Shown: one piece after another, positions 51,867-61,275 of the stretch | Layout of the letters: the number at the start of each line of letters is the position of its first letter | Numbering within the stretch: the first letter of the stretch is position 1 | Origin: Actinomadura luteofluorescens | Lineage (GTDB): Bacteria > Actinomycetota > Actinomycetes > Streptosporangiales > Streptosporangiaceae | Assembly (NCBI RefSeq): GCF_013409365.1 | Contig: NZ_JACCBA010000001.1 | Span: 8,618,001-8,682,000, forward strand | Direction of reading: 5' to 3' | Length of the DNA: 64,000 bases | Notes under the pieces: model-generated | What the model was told of the DNA's origin: nothing | Seen by the model: the letters and a program-made list of their open reading frames with translations, nothing else | Database searches by the model: none | Program-made: the position numbers and the translations under genes

Positions 51867-52771
51867 TCTGCAAGGACCGGGTGGTCGCCGTCACCGGCGC
51901 CGGACGCGGCCTCGGCCGCGCGCACGCGCTGGAGTTCGCCCGGCAGGGCGCCCTCGTCGTCGTCAACGACCTCGGCGTCGATCGCGACGGCACCGGCGAC
52001 GCCTCCGAGGGGCCCGCCCACGACGTCGTGCGGGAGATCGAGGCGCTCGGCGGGCGGGCGGTCGCCAGCACCGACGACATCGCCACCGACGAGGGGGCCG
52101 CCGCGCTGGTCGCCGCGGCGACCGGCGCGTTCGGGCGGCTGGACACCCTGGTCAACAACGCCGGGTTCCTGCGCGACCGGATGCTGGTCAACCTCGGTGA
52201 GGACGAGTGGGACGCGGTCATGCGCGTGCACCTCAAGGGCCACTTCCTGCCGCTCAAGCACGCCGGGCGGTACTGGCGGGCCGAGAGCAAGGCCGGCCGC
52301 GCCGTGGACGCGCGCGTCGTCAACACCTCCTCCGGCGCCGGGCTGCTCGGCAGCGTCGGCCAGGGCAACTACTCCGCCGCGAAGGCGGGCATCGTCGGGC
52401 TGACGCTCGTGGCGTCCGCCGAGCTCGGCCGGTACGGCGTGACGGTCAACGCGATCGCGCCCGCCGCCCGCACCCGGATGACCGAGGAGGTCTTCGCGCA
52501 GACGATGGCCGCGCCCGCCGAGGGCGAGTTCGACGCGATGGCCCCCGAGAACGTCTCGCCGCTCGTCGTCTGGCTCGGCTCCGCGCAGTCGCGGGACGTC
52601 ACCGGGCGGGTCTTCGAGGCCGAGGGAGGCAAGATCTGCGTGATGGACGCCTTCCGTCACGGCCCCGCCGCCGACAAGGGCGCGAGGTGGGACCCCGCCG
52701 AGGTCGGCGACGTCGTCAAGGACCTCCTGGCGAAGGCGCCCGCCCCCGAACCGGTGTACGGAGCGGGCTGA
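51863..52771 (+). CDS. Short-chain dehydrogenase, (3R)-hydroxyacyl-CoA type (Rv3548c-like)
   Basis: A 302-residue SDR of the multifunctional-enzyme type: VVAVTGAGRGLGRAHALEFARQ, the typical VVVNDLGVDRDGTG after the second strand, NNAGFLRDRMLVN, and YSAAKAGIVGLTL. The family oxidises (3R)-hydroxyacyl-CoA. AAGGAGGAAA precedes the ATG, which overlaps the previous stop. It ends the rightward KstR2-controlled pair and is convergent with the kinase gene. Confidence 0.85.
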   Translation: MICKDRVVAVTGAGRGLGRAHALEFARQGALVVVNDLGVDRDGTGDASEGPAHDVVREIEALGGRAVASTDDIATDEGAAALVAAATGAFGRLDTLVNNAGFLRDRMLVNLGEDEWDAVMRVHLKGHFLPLKHAGRYWRAESKAGRAVDARVVNTSSGAGLLGSVGQGNYSAAKAGIVGLTLVASAELGRYGVTVNAIAPAARTRMTEEVFAQTMAAPAEGEFDAMAPENVSPLVVWLGSAQSRDVTGRVFEAEGGKICVMDAFRHGPAADKGARWDPAEVGDVVKDLLAKAPAPEPVYGAG

Positions 52772-52775
52772 CCGT

Positions 52776-52807
52776 CGCCCGCGCCCCGGCCGCCCTCAGC
52801 GCGGGCG
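52776..52807. terminator. Convergent terminator hairpin
   Basis: CGCCCGCGC (52776-52784) pairs with GCGCGGGCG (52799-52807). It lies between the stop of the dehydrogenase operon and the last codons of the convergent kinase gene. Confidence 0.5.
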
Positions 52808-54223
52808 GTAGTCGTCCATGAACCGGCGCACCTTCTCGGTGTAGGGCCGGACCCTGGCCGGGACGCCGCCCGTCTTCACGACCGTCGTGGCCGACGTGCG
52901 GTAGGCGGCGGCGAGGTTCAGCGCGGGGTCGCCCGGGACGTCCTTCAGGTCCTTCCCCCAGTAGCACAGGAACCGGCCCATCGCGGGGATCGACAGCTCC
53001 GCCGTGATCTGGGCGGGCCTCGGCTCGGGATTGTCGAGCCCGCCGGGCTGCCAGAAGGCCAGGACGTGCGGAGTCCACCGGGCGATGCCGTACTCGTCGC
53101 GCCCCGGGTCGGCCAGGCGCGGGTCGAAGCCGCTCTCCGCCTTCAGCATCGCCGCGATCAGCGTCGGGCTCAGCCCGCGCAGCTCGCACCACGTCCCGGC
53201 CTGGACGATCAGGTCCCGGTAGCGGGCGGGGACGTCCGACCCGGCCCGCAGCCACTGCCGGTTCCGCTCCTGCGGCGTCGCGGCGCCGTCGCCCTGGTGG
53301 GGGAGCACCACGAACGCGACGGCGGCCACGGCCACCGCCGCGGCCGCCCCGGCCGCCGCGAGGGCCCGGCGCCGGCCGCGCGGGCGCTTTCCCGGCGGGC
53401 GCCTCTTCGGCGCGAGTGCGCCGGTGCGCGTCTCCCCGGAGGCGTGCGCCAGCGCCTCCCCGAAGTCGGCCGCCGACGCCCAGCGCCTCTCCCGGTCCGG
53501 ATCGAGCGCGCGCATCACCGCCGTGCTGACCCCGGACGGGATCGCGGCCCGGGTCTGGGCCGGCGGGCGCGGCGGCACGGCGGGCGGTTCCCCGGTCAGC
53601 AGGTGGTGGGTCAGCGCGCCGAGACCGTAGACGTCCGCGCGGCGGTCCGGCGCGCCGTCCACCTGCGTCTGCTCGGGCGCCATGTATCCGGGCGAGCCCG
53701 CGGGCAGCGTCAGCCTCGACAGGTGCTCCCCGGTGCGCGCGATGCCGAGGTCGGCGATCATGACGCGCTCGCCGCCGCCGGGCGCCGACCGCAGCAGCAC
53801 GTTGGACGGCTTCAGGTCGCGGTGCACGATGCCGAGGTCGTGCAACTCCTGCACGCCCCGGATGATCTCCTGCGCGGTGCGCAGCGCCTCGCCCGGCGGG
53901 AGCGGCCCGGCGGCGAGCCGCTCGGCCAGCGTGCCGCGGTCGGCGTAGGTCATCACGAAGTAGGGGCGGCCGTCCGGCAGCTCCCCGATGTCGAAGACCT
54001 GCACCAGCCGGTGCGAGTCGGCGCGGCGCAGCAGCCGCGCCTCCTGGACGAACCGGTCCCGCACGTCGGTGCGCAGCGTCCAGTGCCCCGCCAGGATCTT
54101 GATCGCGACGGGGGAGTCGAGGTCGGGATCGTGCCCCCGCCAGACCGAGGCGAAGCCGCCGGATCCGAGGTGGCCGTCGATCCGGTAGCGCCCTGCGGCG
54201 GTCGGGGTCTCCACGTCTCCCAA
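52796..54223 (-). CDS. Ser/Thr protein kinase with extracellular lytic-transglycosylase-like domain
   Basis: A 475-residue membrane protein. Residues about 13-265 are a Hanks-type kinase: glycine loop LGSGGFASVW (19-28), Lys-42, HRDLKPSN with Asp-136, DLG at 158-160 and GYMAPEQ. A basic stretch and one transmembrane helix (about 286-307) follow. The outer part (about 330-475) resembles an SLT/GH23 lytic transglycosylase: LSPTLIAAMLKAESGFDP with Glu-363 in the catalytic position, YGIARWTP, NLAAAYRTS and RVRPYTEKVRRFMDDY. Kinases of this class usually carry PASTA or other sensors there. Whether the domain cuts or only senses peptidoglycan is open. Confidence 0.85.
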   Translation of the reverse strand: MGDVETPTAAGRYRIDGHLGSGGFASVWRGHDPDLDSPVAIKILAGHWTLRTDVRDRFVQEARLLRRADSHRLVQVFDIGELPDGRPYFVMTYADRGTLAERLAAGPLPPGEALRTAQEIIRGVQELHDLGIVHRDLKPSNVLLRSAPGGGERVMIADLGIARTGEHLSRLTLPAGSPGYMAPEQTQVDGAPDRRADVYGLGALTHHLLTGEPPAVPPRPPAQTRAAIPSGVSTAVMRALDPDRERRWASAADFGEALAHASGETRTGALAPKRRPPGKRPRGRRRALAAAGAAAAVAVAAVAFVVLPHQGDGAATPQERNRQWLRAGSDVPARYRDLIVQAGTWCELRGLSPTLIAAMLKAESGFDPRLADPGRDEYGIARWTPHVLAFWQPGGLDNPEPRPAQITAELSIPAMGRFLCYWGKDLKDVPGDPALNLAAAYRTSATTVVKTGGVPARVRPYTEKVRRFMDDYRPR

Positions 54224-54439
54224 TCATGAATGACGGACGAGGGCCTGCGCAGTGGCTTTGGGTGAAGGATCAGAAGCGAAACGTGGCCGCGGAGCCTGGC
54301 CGCGGAGCGTGGAATGCGCCTTCCCGGCGCGGCGTTGTACGGGCCGGATAATGGATCGCCCCACGCGGTGCGTTCCGGCTACGGTGCGAAGGTTGTGGGG
54401 TCAGTGAGGCCCGGGGGGCCTGGAACCCTATCCTTGTCG

Positions 54440-57400
54440 ATGGTTATGGGGACGAGTGTGGAATCGCCGCTCGCCGGCCTGCGCGCGCGCCTGCCGCAGT
54501 TGATGGTGCGCGACCAGCACCGGCTGCGCCGCAGGATCGACGGCGTCCAGAAGATGCGGGACGCCGGGCGCCGGGCCAGGGTCGCCGAGGAGATCGCCGC
54601 CGAGGTCGAGACCGCCGAGCGGCGGGTCGAGCGGCGGCGCCTCGCCGTGCCCGCGATCACCTATCCGGCGCAGCTGCCGGTGTCGCAGAAGAAGGACGAC
54701 ATCCTCGCCGCGATCCGCGACCACCAGGTCGTGATCGTCGCGGGCGAGACCGGCTCCGGCAAGACCACCCAGATCCCCAAGATCTGCCTCGAACTGGGCC
54801 GGGGCGTGCTCGGTTCCATCGGCCACACCCAGCCGCGGCGGCTCGCCGCGCGGACGGTCGGCGACCGCATCGCCGAGGAGCTCGGCACCGAGCTCGGCGA
54901 GACCGTCGGCTACAAGGTGCGCTTCACCGACCGGTCGAGCGACGGCACGCTCGTGAAGCTGATGACCGACGGCATCCTGCTCGCCGAGATCCAGACCGAC
55001 CGGCTTTTGCGCCAGTACGACACGCTGATCATCGACGAGGCGCACGAGCGCAGCCTGAACATCGACTTCCTCCTCGGCTACGTCCGGGAGATCCTGCCCC
55101 GGCGCCCCGACCTCAAGGTGATCATCACCTCGGCGACGATCGACCCGGAGCGGTTCTCCGCGCACTTCGGGGACGCGCCGATCGTGGAGGTGTCCGGGCG
55201 CACCTATCCGGTCGAGGTCAGGTACCGTCCCGTCACCGACCCGGACGACCCGTCCGCCGACCCCGACCGCGACCAGGTCCAGGCGATCGTCGACGCGGTC
55301 GACGAGCTCGGCCGCGAGGGGCCCGGCGACGTCCTGGTGTTCCTCAGCGGCGAGCGGGAGATCCGCGACACCGCCGACGCGCTCACCAAGCACTTCACCC
55401 GGCAGCGGGGGACCACCGAGGTCCTGCCGCTGTACGCGCGGCTGTCGTCGGCCGAGCAGCACCGGGTGTTCCAGCAGCACCGCGGCCGGCGGGTCGTGCT
55501 CGCCACCAACGTCGCGGAGACGTCGCTGACGGTCCCCGGCATCAAGTACGTCGTCGACCCCGGCACCGCGCGCATCTCCCGCTACAGCCACCGGCTGAAG
55601 GTGCAGCGGCTCCCGATCGAGCCGGTCTCGCAGGCGTCGGCGAACCAGCGCAAGGGCCGCTGCGGCCGCGTCTCCGAGGGCGTGTGCATCCGGCTGTACT
55701 CCGAGGAGGACTTCGAGTCCCGCCCGGAGTTCACCGAGCCGGAGATCCTGCGGACCAACCTCGCGTCGGTCATCCTGCAGATGACCGCGCTCGGCCTCGG
55801 CGACATCGCCGCGTTCCCGTTCGTGGAGCCGCCGGACCGCCGCAACGTCAAGGCAGGCGTGGACCTGCTGCACGAGCTCGGCGCGATCGACCCGGCCGAG
55901 AAGGACCCGCGCAAGCGCCTCACCGAGCTCGGCCGCCGGCTCGCTCAGCTGCCCGTCGACCCGCGGCTCGGGCGCATGATCCTGGAGGCCGACCGTAACG
56001 GCTGCGTCCGCGAGGTGCTGATCATCGCGGCGGCGCTGTCCATCCAGGACCCGCGCGAGCGTCCCGCCGAGAACCAGCAGGCCGCCGACGACCGGCACCG
56101 CCGGTTCGCCGACCCCGGCTCCGACTTCCTGGCCTACCTGAACCTGTGGAACTACCTGCGCGAGCAGCAGGCGGAGTTGTCGGGCAGCGCGTTCCGCCGC
56201 ATGTGCAAGAACGAGTTCCTGCACTACCTGCGCATCCGCGAGTGGCAGGACCTGCACGGCCAGCTCAAGCAGGTCGCCAAGTCGCTCGGCGTCACACTGA
56301 ACACCGCCGACGCGCCGCCCGACCGCATCCACACCTCGCTGCTCGCCGGCCTGCTCTCCCACATCGGCCTGATGGACGTCGACAAGAAGGAGAAGCAGCG
56401 CCGCGGGCAGGAGTACCTCGGCGCCCGGGGCGCGAAGTTCGCGGTGTTCCCGGGGTCGGCGCTGTTCAAGAAGCCGCCGCGCTGGGTGATGTCGGCGGAG
56501 CTGGTCGAGACGTCCCGGCTGTGGGGGCGGATCAACACCAGGATCGAGCCCGAGTGGGTCGAGCCCCTCGCGCAGCACCTGGTGAAGCGCAACTACAGCG
56601 AGCCGCACTGGTCGAAGAAGCAGGCGGCCGTCATGGCGCGCGAGAAGGTCACCCTCTACGGGGTCCCGATCGTCGCCGACCGCCGCGTCAACTACGGCTC
56701 CATCGACCCGGCGCTGGCGCGCGAGCTGTTCATCCGGCACGCGCTCGTCGAGGGCGACTGGGAGACCCACCACCGGTTCTTCCACGACAACCGCGCACTG
56801 CTGGACGAGGTGGAGGAGCTGGAGCACCGCGCCCGGCGCCGCGACATCCTCGTCGACGACGAGACCCTCTTCGACTTCTACGACGCGCGGATCCCCGAGG
56901 ACGTCGTCTCCGGGCGGCACTTCGACGCCTGGTGGAAGAAGGCCCGGCGCGCCGACCCCGACCTGCTCGGGTTCGAGAAGTCGATGCTCATCAACGAGTC
57001 CGCGGGCGGCGTGAGCGAGTCCGACTACCCGGACGCGTGGCAGCAGGGAGCGCTGCGGCTGCGCCTCACCTACCAGTTCGAGCCGGGCGCCGACGCCGAC
57101 GGCGTCACCGTGCACATCCCCGTCCAGGTCCTCAACCAGGTGCGGCCGGCCGGTTTCGACTGGCAGGTGCCGGGCCTGCGGACCGAACTGGTCACCGAGC
57201 TGATCCGGTCGCTGCCGAAGCAGCTGCGCGTCAACTTCGTCCCGGCGCCCGACTACGCCCGCAAGATCCTCGACCGTGTCGCGCCGCGCACCGAGCCCCT
57301 GCTGGACGCCCTGGAGCGCGAGCTGACCGCGATGACGAGCGTGCCGGTCGCGCGGGAGGCGTGGGACCCGTCCCGGCTGCCCGCCCACCTGCGCATCACG

Positions 57401-58378
57401 TTCCGGGTCGTGGACGCGGCGGGACGGACCCTCGGCGAGGGCACCGACCTGGACGGACTGAAACGCCGCCTCGCCGGGAAGGTGCGCGGGACGCTGTCCA
57501 AGGCGGCGGCGACGATCGAGCGGTCCGGCCTCACCGAGTGGACGATCGGCGAGCTGCCCCGCACGTACGAGCGCAACCAGGCCGGCTACGACGTCAAGGC
57601 CTATCCCGCGCTCACCGACGAGGGCGACACCGTCGCCGTCCGCATGTACGAGACGGAGGCCGAGCAGCGCCGCGCGATGTGGCTCGGCACGCGGCGGCTG
57701 ATCCTGCTGAACGCGCCGTCACCGGTGAAGCTCATCCAGGGCCGCCTGACCAACCAGGGCAAGCTGGCGCTCAGCCACAACCCGCACGGATCCGTCGCGG
57801 CCCTGTTCGACGACTGCGTCACCGCCGCCGCCGACCGGCTCATCGCCGAGGCGGGCGGGCCCGCGTGGGACGAGGACGGCTTCCGCGCCCTCTACGACCG
57901 GGTCCGCGCCGACCTGCACGATGCGACGGCCCAGATCGTCGGCCTTGTCGAGCGGATCCTGGCCGAGGCGCACGAGATCGACCGGCGGCTGCGCGGCACG
58001 GCGAGCCTCACCCTCGTGCCCGCGCTCACCGACGTCCGCGGCCATCTCGGCACGCTGGTGCGGCCGGGATTCGTCACCGCGACCGGCTGGGCCCGGCTGC
58101 CGGATCTGCCGCGCTACCTGCGCGCGCTGCAGGTCAGGCTCGACAAGCTCCCCGAGAACCCGGGACGCGACCGCATGCTCGCGCACCAGGTCGAGGTCCT
58201 CGCGCAGGAGTACGAGCAGGCGCTGCGCCGACTCCACCCCTCCCGCCGCGACGAGGAGCCGGCCCGGCAGGTCCGCTGGATGCTGGAGGAGTTGCGGGTC
58301 AGCCTCTTCGCCCAGCAGCTCGGCACCCGCTTCCCCGTCTCCGACAAGCGCATCCGCAAGGCGATGGCCCAGCTCTAG
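54440..58378 (+). CDS. hrpA: ATP-dependent RNA helicase HrpA (DEAH box)
   Basis: ATG 54440 is preferred because a TATCCT -10 box (54428-54433) lies 6 bases before it, giving a leaderless mRNA; ATG 54446 is next. The 1312-residue protein has Walker A GETGSGKTT (102-110), DEAH at 199-202 (LIIDEAHERS), SATIDPERFS and QRKGRCGRVSEG, then HA2/OB domains and the long C-terminal DUF3418 region of bacterial HrpA. HrpA acts on mRNA and ribosomes. Its TAG stop overlaps the stop of the convergent zinc-ribbon gene. Confidence 0.95.
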   Translation: MVMGTSVESPLAGLRARLPQLMVRDQHRLRRRIDGVQKMRDAGRRARVAEEIAAEVETAERRVERRRLAVPAITYPAQLPVSQKKDDILAAIRDHQVVIVAGETGSGKTTQIPKICLELGRGVLGSIGHTQPRRLAARTVGDRIAEELGTELGETVGYKVRFTDRSSDGTLVKLMTDGILLAEIQTDRLLRQYDTLIIDEAHERSLNIDFLLGYVREILPRRPDLKVIITSATIDPERFSAHFGDAPIVEVSGRTYPVEVRYRPVTDPDDPSADPDRDQVQAIVDAVDELGREGPGDVLVFLSGEREIRDTADALTKHFTRQRGTTEVLPLYARLSSAEQHRVFQQHRGRRVVLATNVAETSLTVPGIKYVVDPGTARISRYSHRLKVQRLPIEPVSQASANQRKGRCGRVSEGVCIRLYSEEDFESRPEFTEPEILRTNLASVILQMTALGLGDIAAFPFVEPPDRRNVKAGVDLLHELGAIDPAEKDPRKRLTELGRRLAQLPVDPRLGRMILEADRNGCVREVLIIAAALSIQDPRERPAENQQAADDRHRRFADPGSDFLAYLNLWNYLREQQAELSGSAFRRMCKNEFLHYLRIREWQDLHGQLKQVAKSLGVTLNTADAPPDRIHTSLLAGLLSHIGLMDVDKKEKQRRGQEYLGARGAKFAVFPGSALFKKPPRWVMSAELVETSRLWGRINTRIEPEWVEPLAQHLVKRNYSEPHWSKKQAAVMAREKVTLYGVPIVADRRVNYGSIDPALARELFIRHALVEGDWETHHRFFHDNRALLDEVEELEHRARRRDILVDDETLFDFYDARIPEDVVSGRHFDAWWKKARRADPDLLGFEKSMLINESAGGVSESDYPDAWQQGALRLRLTYQFEPGADADGVTVHIPVQVLNQVRPAGFDWQVPGLRTELVTELIRSLPKQLRVNFVPAPDYARKILDRVAPRTEPLLDALERELTAMTSVPVAREAWDPSRLPAHLRITFRVVDAAGRTLGEGTDLDGLKRRLAGKVRGTLSKAAATIERSGLTEWTIGELPRTYERNQAGYDVKAYPALTDEGDTVAVRMYETEAEQRRAMWLGTRRLILLNAPSPVKLIQGRLTNQGKLALSHNPHGSVAALFDDCVTAAADRLIAEAGGPAWDEDGFRALYDRVRADLHDATAQIVGLVERILAEAHEIDRRLRGTASLTLVPALTDVRGHLGTLVRPGFVTATGWARLPDLPRYLRALQVRLDKLPENPGRDRMLAHQVEVLAQEYEQALRRLHPSRRDEEPARQVRWMLEELRVSLFAQQLGTRFPVSDKRIRKAMAQL

Positions 58379-58599
58379 GCGGGGGTACGCGCGAACAGCT
58401 CCAGATGCCCGCATCGGCGGCACCGCAGGGCGTCGATCTGCCACCGAGGCCGGCCCATGCGCTTCGCGCCGCCGAGCAGGCCCTTCTCCAGCGGGCCGAG
58501 GATCCAGCGGGCGTAGCCCTTGGAGGACTCGCCCGAGTCCTCGATGAAGCCCTGTTCGAGGTCGTCGCCCTCGCACTGCGTGCACGTCGGCTGCGTCAT
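58375..58599 (-). CDS. Zinc-ribbon protein, 74 aa
   Basis: A 74-residue protein with two CxxC pairs, TCTQCEGDD at residues 5-13 and LRCRRCGHLEL near the end, separated by a basic segment. This makes one zinc ribbon. It is convergent with hrpA; the tetranucleotide CTAG at 58375-58378 supplies both stop codons. Function unknown; similar small ribbons are common in actinomycetes as hypothetical proteins. Confidence 0.75.
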   Translation of the reverse strand: MTQPTCTQCEGDDLEQGFIEDSGESSKGYARWILGPLEKGLLGGAKRMGRPRWQIDALRCRRCGHLELFARTPA

Positions 58600-58674
58600 G
58601 CCGGGAGGGTAACGGGTCGGGCCGCCAGGGGAGCGGCGGACCCGCACATGATCATATTCGGGTGATACTGGGAC

Positions 58675-59682
58675 ATGGCCTTGCGGGAGTACTACCCACC
58701 GATCGAGCCGTACGAGTCCGGGCTGCTGGACGTCGGCGACGGCAACCGCGTCCACTGGGAGGTCTGCGGCAATCCGGACGGACTGCCGGCGGTGTTCCTG
58801 CACGGCGGGCCCGGTGGCGGGGTCCTGCCCGACCACCGGCGGTTCTTCGACCCGTCCCGGTACCGCGTCGTCCTGTTCGACCAGCGCAACTGCGGCCGGA
58901 GCCTGCCCGGAGCCGGGGACCCGGCGGTGCCGCTCGACCACAACACCACGCCGCACCTGGTGGCCGACATCGAGCGCCTGCGCGAGCACCTGTCGATCGA
59001 ACGCTGGCTCGTGTTCGGCGGCAGCTGGGGGAGCACCCTCGCGCTCGCGTACGCGCAGGCGCATCCCGACCGGGTCAGCGCGATGGTGCTGCGCGGCATC
59101 TACCTCGTCCGTCCGTGGGACGAGGCGTGGGGGCTGGCCCCGACCGGCGCGGCGCGGCTCTTCCCGGCCGAGTGGGCGGCGTTCCGTGACGCGATCCCGC
59201 CCGCCGAGCAGGACGACCTGCTCGCCGCCTACGGGCGCCGGGCCGGCGACCCGGACCCGGCCGTCCACGTCCCCGCCGCCCGCGCCTGGGGCGCGTGGGA
59301 GCTGGCGGCCAACACTCTCCTGCCCGTCCCGGCGCCGGACCTGGACGACGCGGTGCTGGTGGCCTTCGCCCGCATCATGCTCCACTACATCGCGAACGGG
59401 GGCTTCCTCCCGGCCGGGGGGCTGCTCGCGGGAGTGGACCGCGTCCGGCACATCCCCGCCGTGATCGTGAACGGGCGCTACGACATGAAGACACCGCTGG
59501 AGCAGGCGTGGGAGCTGCACCGCGCGTGGCCGGAGGCGGAATTCCACATCGTCGAGGACGCCGGGCACGGCGGCGGCGAGCCCGGTACGCGCGACCGCCT
59601 CATCGAGGCCGCCGACGCCTTCGCCGCTCACTTTCCTGCGAAGTGGGCGCCTCCACATGTACCACCCAAGTCACTGCAGTGA
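58675..59682 (+). CDS. pip: Proline iminopeptidase
   Basis: A 335-residue alpha/beta hydrolase releasing N-terminal proline from peptides. It has the HGGPGGG oxyanion segment (43-49), FDQRNCGRSLPG, nucleophile Ser-117 in GGSWGS, the acid in GRYDMKTP and the catalytic His in DAGHGGGEP. Length fits the monomeric bacterial family. No export signal. The ATG opposes the divergent zinc-ribbon gene, 75 bases away. Confidence 0.93.
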   Translation: MALREYYPPIEPYESGLLDVGDGNRVHWEVCGNPDGLPAVFLHGGPGGGVLPDHRRFFDPSRYRVVLFDQRNCGRSLPGAGDPAVPLDHNTTPHLVADIERLREHLSIERWLVFGGSWGSTLALAYAQAHPDRVSAMVLRGIYLVRPWDEAWGLAPTGAARLFPAEWAAFRDAIPPAEQDDLLAAYGRRAGDPDPAVHVPAARAWGAWELAANTLLPVPAPDLDDAVLVAFARIMLHYIANGGFLPAGGLLAGVDRVRHIPAVIVNGRYDMKTPLEQAWELHRAWPEAEFHIVEDAGHGGGEPGTRDRLIEAADAFAAHFPAKWAPPHVPPKSLQ

Positions 59683-59683
59683 C
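59670..59683. promoter_or_regulatory. Perfect palindrome upstream of the coiled-coil gene
   Basis: GTCACTGCAGTGAC is a perfect 14-bp palindrome overlapping the pip stop. A TAAGGT -10 box follows at 59697-59702, 7 bases before the ATG of the coiled-coil gene, so the dyad covers the -35 side of a leaderless promoter. Confidence 0.55.
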
Positions 59684-59709
59684 GCGCGGGGGTGCGTAAG
59701 GTTCATTCC

Positions 59710-61242
59710 ATGCCTAACAGCGAAGAGCGCGACAATAGCGGCCCCTTGGGGGCGGCCGCGGCTCCCCAGCGCGCGGTCTCCGAAGGCTCGGCGGACGAGG
59801 GCACGGGATCCAGGGCGCCCGTCGAGACCGTGGTCGCGCGCATGGGCGACCCGGTCACGGTCTGGCCGTGCGCCAACTGCGGGCGGCCCGTCCCGCAGCC
59901 GGTCGGTGCCGCCCGCACCGTCCGCTACTGCCAGGACAACGACGGCGCCTGCGCCCGCGAGGCGCGCGAGCGCCGCGACCGCGGCCGGGACGCGCCGGGC
60001 CTCACCGGGCAGGTCGCGTCGGCGTGGGAGATCGTCGAGCGGATGGAGCGGGCCGCCGACGCGCTCGCCGACTCACTGACCTCCGAGCTGAGCGTCGCCG
60101 GCGTGGAGCGCCGTGTCGCCGAGGTGCGCGCCGAGGCCGCCCGCGAGCTCGCCATCGCGCAGAGCGAGCGCGACGCCTCCCAGCGCAAGGCTGAGGAGGC
60201 GTGGCACGAGGCCGTCTCGGCCCGCAAGCGTGCCGAGACGGCCGAGGGAGACGCCGGGCGCGCCCGCGAGGAGGCCAAGCTCGCCACCGCCAAGCGCGAC
60301 GCCGCGCAGCAGGCGTGGGAGGAGGCCCACCAGATCGCGCAGCAGTCCATGACGGCCAAGCTCGCCGCCGAGAGCGAGCGCGACCGGGTCGCGGCCCGCG
60401 AGGCCGAGCTGCTCGCCGCGCTGGAGGCCGCCCGGGCCGAGCTCGTCGGCCTGCACGCCAAGCTCGCCGAGTCGGAGGGCGCCGCCGAGGCACAGCGCGT
60501 GGAGGCCGCGGTCGCCAAGCAGGGCGCCGAGGACCTGCGCAACGCCATGCGCGACACCGAGGCCCAGCGGCAGCGGGCCATGCAGGCCGCCAGCAAGGCC
60601 GAGGCCGAGCGCACCACCGCCATGCGCGCCCAGTCGGAGGCCGAGGCGGAGCTCGTCCGCGCGGGCGCCCGGGCCGACGAGGCCGCCAAGGAGCGCGACG
60701 CCGCGCTGGCGCAGGCCGCGGCCGCGACGGCCGAGCGGGACGAGCTGAACACCAAGGTCAACGACCAGGCGGTGCAGCTGCGGCAGCTGTCGCAGTCGGT
60801 CGCCGAGCAGCAGGCCGCGCTCACCGCCCTCGCCGAGGAGCGCGACGCCGCCCGCGCCGAGGCCGACCGCGCCCGCCGCCAGATCGACCAGCTCACCCAC
60901 AACACGCTGTCGTCGAACTTCCCGCCCGGCGGGCGGATGTCGGGCGGCGGCCACCCGTCGCCCCCGCCCGGGCCGCCTCCCTCGGGTGCCCCCGGCACCG
61001 CCCCGGCGCCCGGCATGCCGCCGGGCCCGCCCCCGATCGGCGGCCCCTTCCCGGGCGGCTCCCCGATGCCCCCCGGCGCGCCCGTCCCCCTCGGGGCGCC
61101 CGTACCGAACCTGCCGTCCGCCGCGAACGGGACGCCGGGCTCGACCACGGGCGGCCATCCCGCTCCCGGCGGGATGCCCCTGCCCCAGGTCCGCCCCGTC
61201 AACGGCGCGGACCGGGAGGACCCGCTGTTCACCGGTCACTGA
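59710..61242 (+). CDS. Large coiled-coil protein with N-terminal zinc motif and Pro-rich tail
   Basis: A 510-residue protein. After a disordered start, residues about 50-85 contain CANCGRPVP and YCQDNDGAC, a probable zinc site. About 95-395 is one continuous Ala/Glu/Arg coiled coil, long enough for a rod of roughly 40 nm. The tail (about 405-510) is Pro/Gly rich (SPPPGPPPSGAPG). It is reminiscent of scaffold proteins of actinomycete polarity or chromosome handling, but I do not recognise a family. The transcript appears leaderless, with a palindrome at the promoter. Confidence 0.75.
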   Translation: MPNSEERDNSGPLGAAAAPQRAVSEGSADEGTGSRAPVETVVARMGDPVTVWPCANCGRPVPQPVGAARTVRYCQDNDGACAREARERRDRGRDAPGLTGQVASAWEIVERMERAADALADSLTSELSVAGVERRVAEVRAEAARELAIAQSERDASQRKAEEAWHEAVSARKRAETAEGDAGRAREEAKLATAKRDAAQQAWEEAHQIAQQSMTAKLAAESERDRVAAREAELLAALEAARAELVGLHAKLAESEGAAEAQRVEAAVAKQGAEDLRNAMRDTEAQRQRAMQAASKAEAERTTAMRAQSEAEAELVRAGARADEAAKERDAALAQAAAATAERDELNTKVNDQAVQLRQLSQSVAEQQAALTALAEERDAARAEADRARRQIDQLTHNTLSSNFPPGGRMSGGGHPSPPPGPPPSGAPGTAPAPGMPPGPPPIGGPFPGGSPMPPGAPVPLGAPVPNLPSAANGTPGSTTGGHPAPGGMPLPQVRPVNGADREDPLFTGH

Positions 61243-61250
61243 CCGCCCAG

Positions 61251-61275
61251 GCCCGGACGGCCGCGCCGTCCGGGC
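61251..61275. terminator. Convergent terminator
   Basis: GCCCGGACGG (61251-61260) pairs perfectly with CCGTCCGGGC (61266-61275), between the coiled-coil gene and the convergent small membrane gene. Confidence 0.7.
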
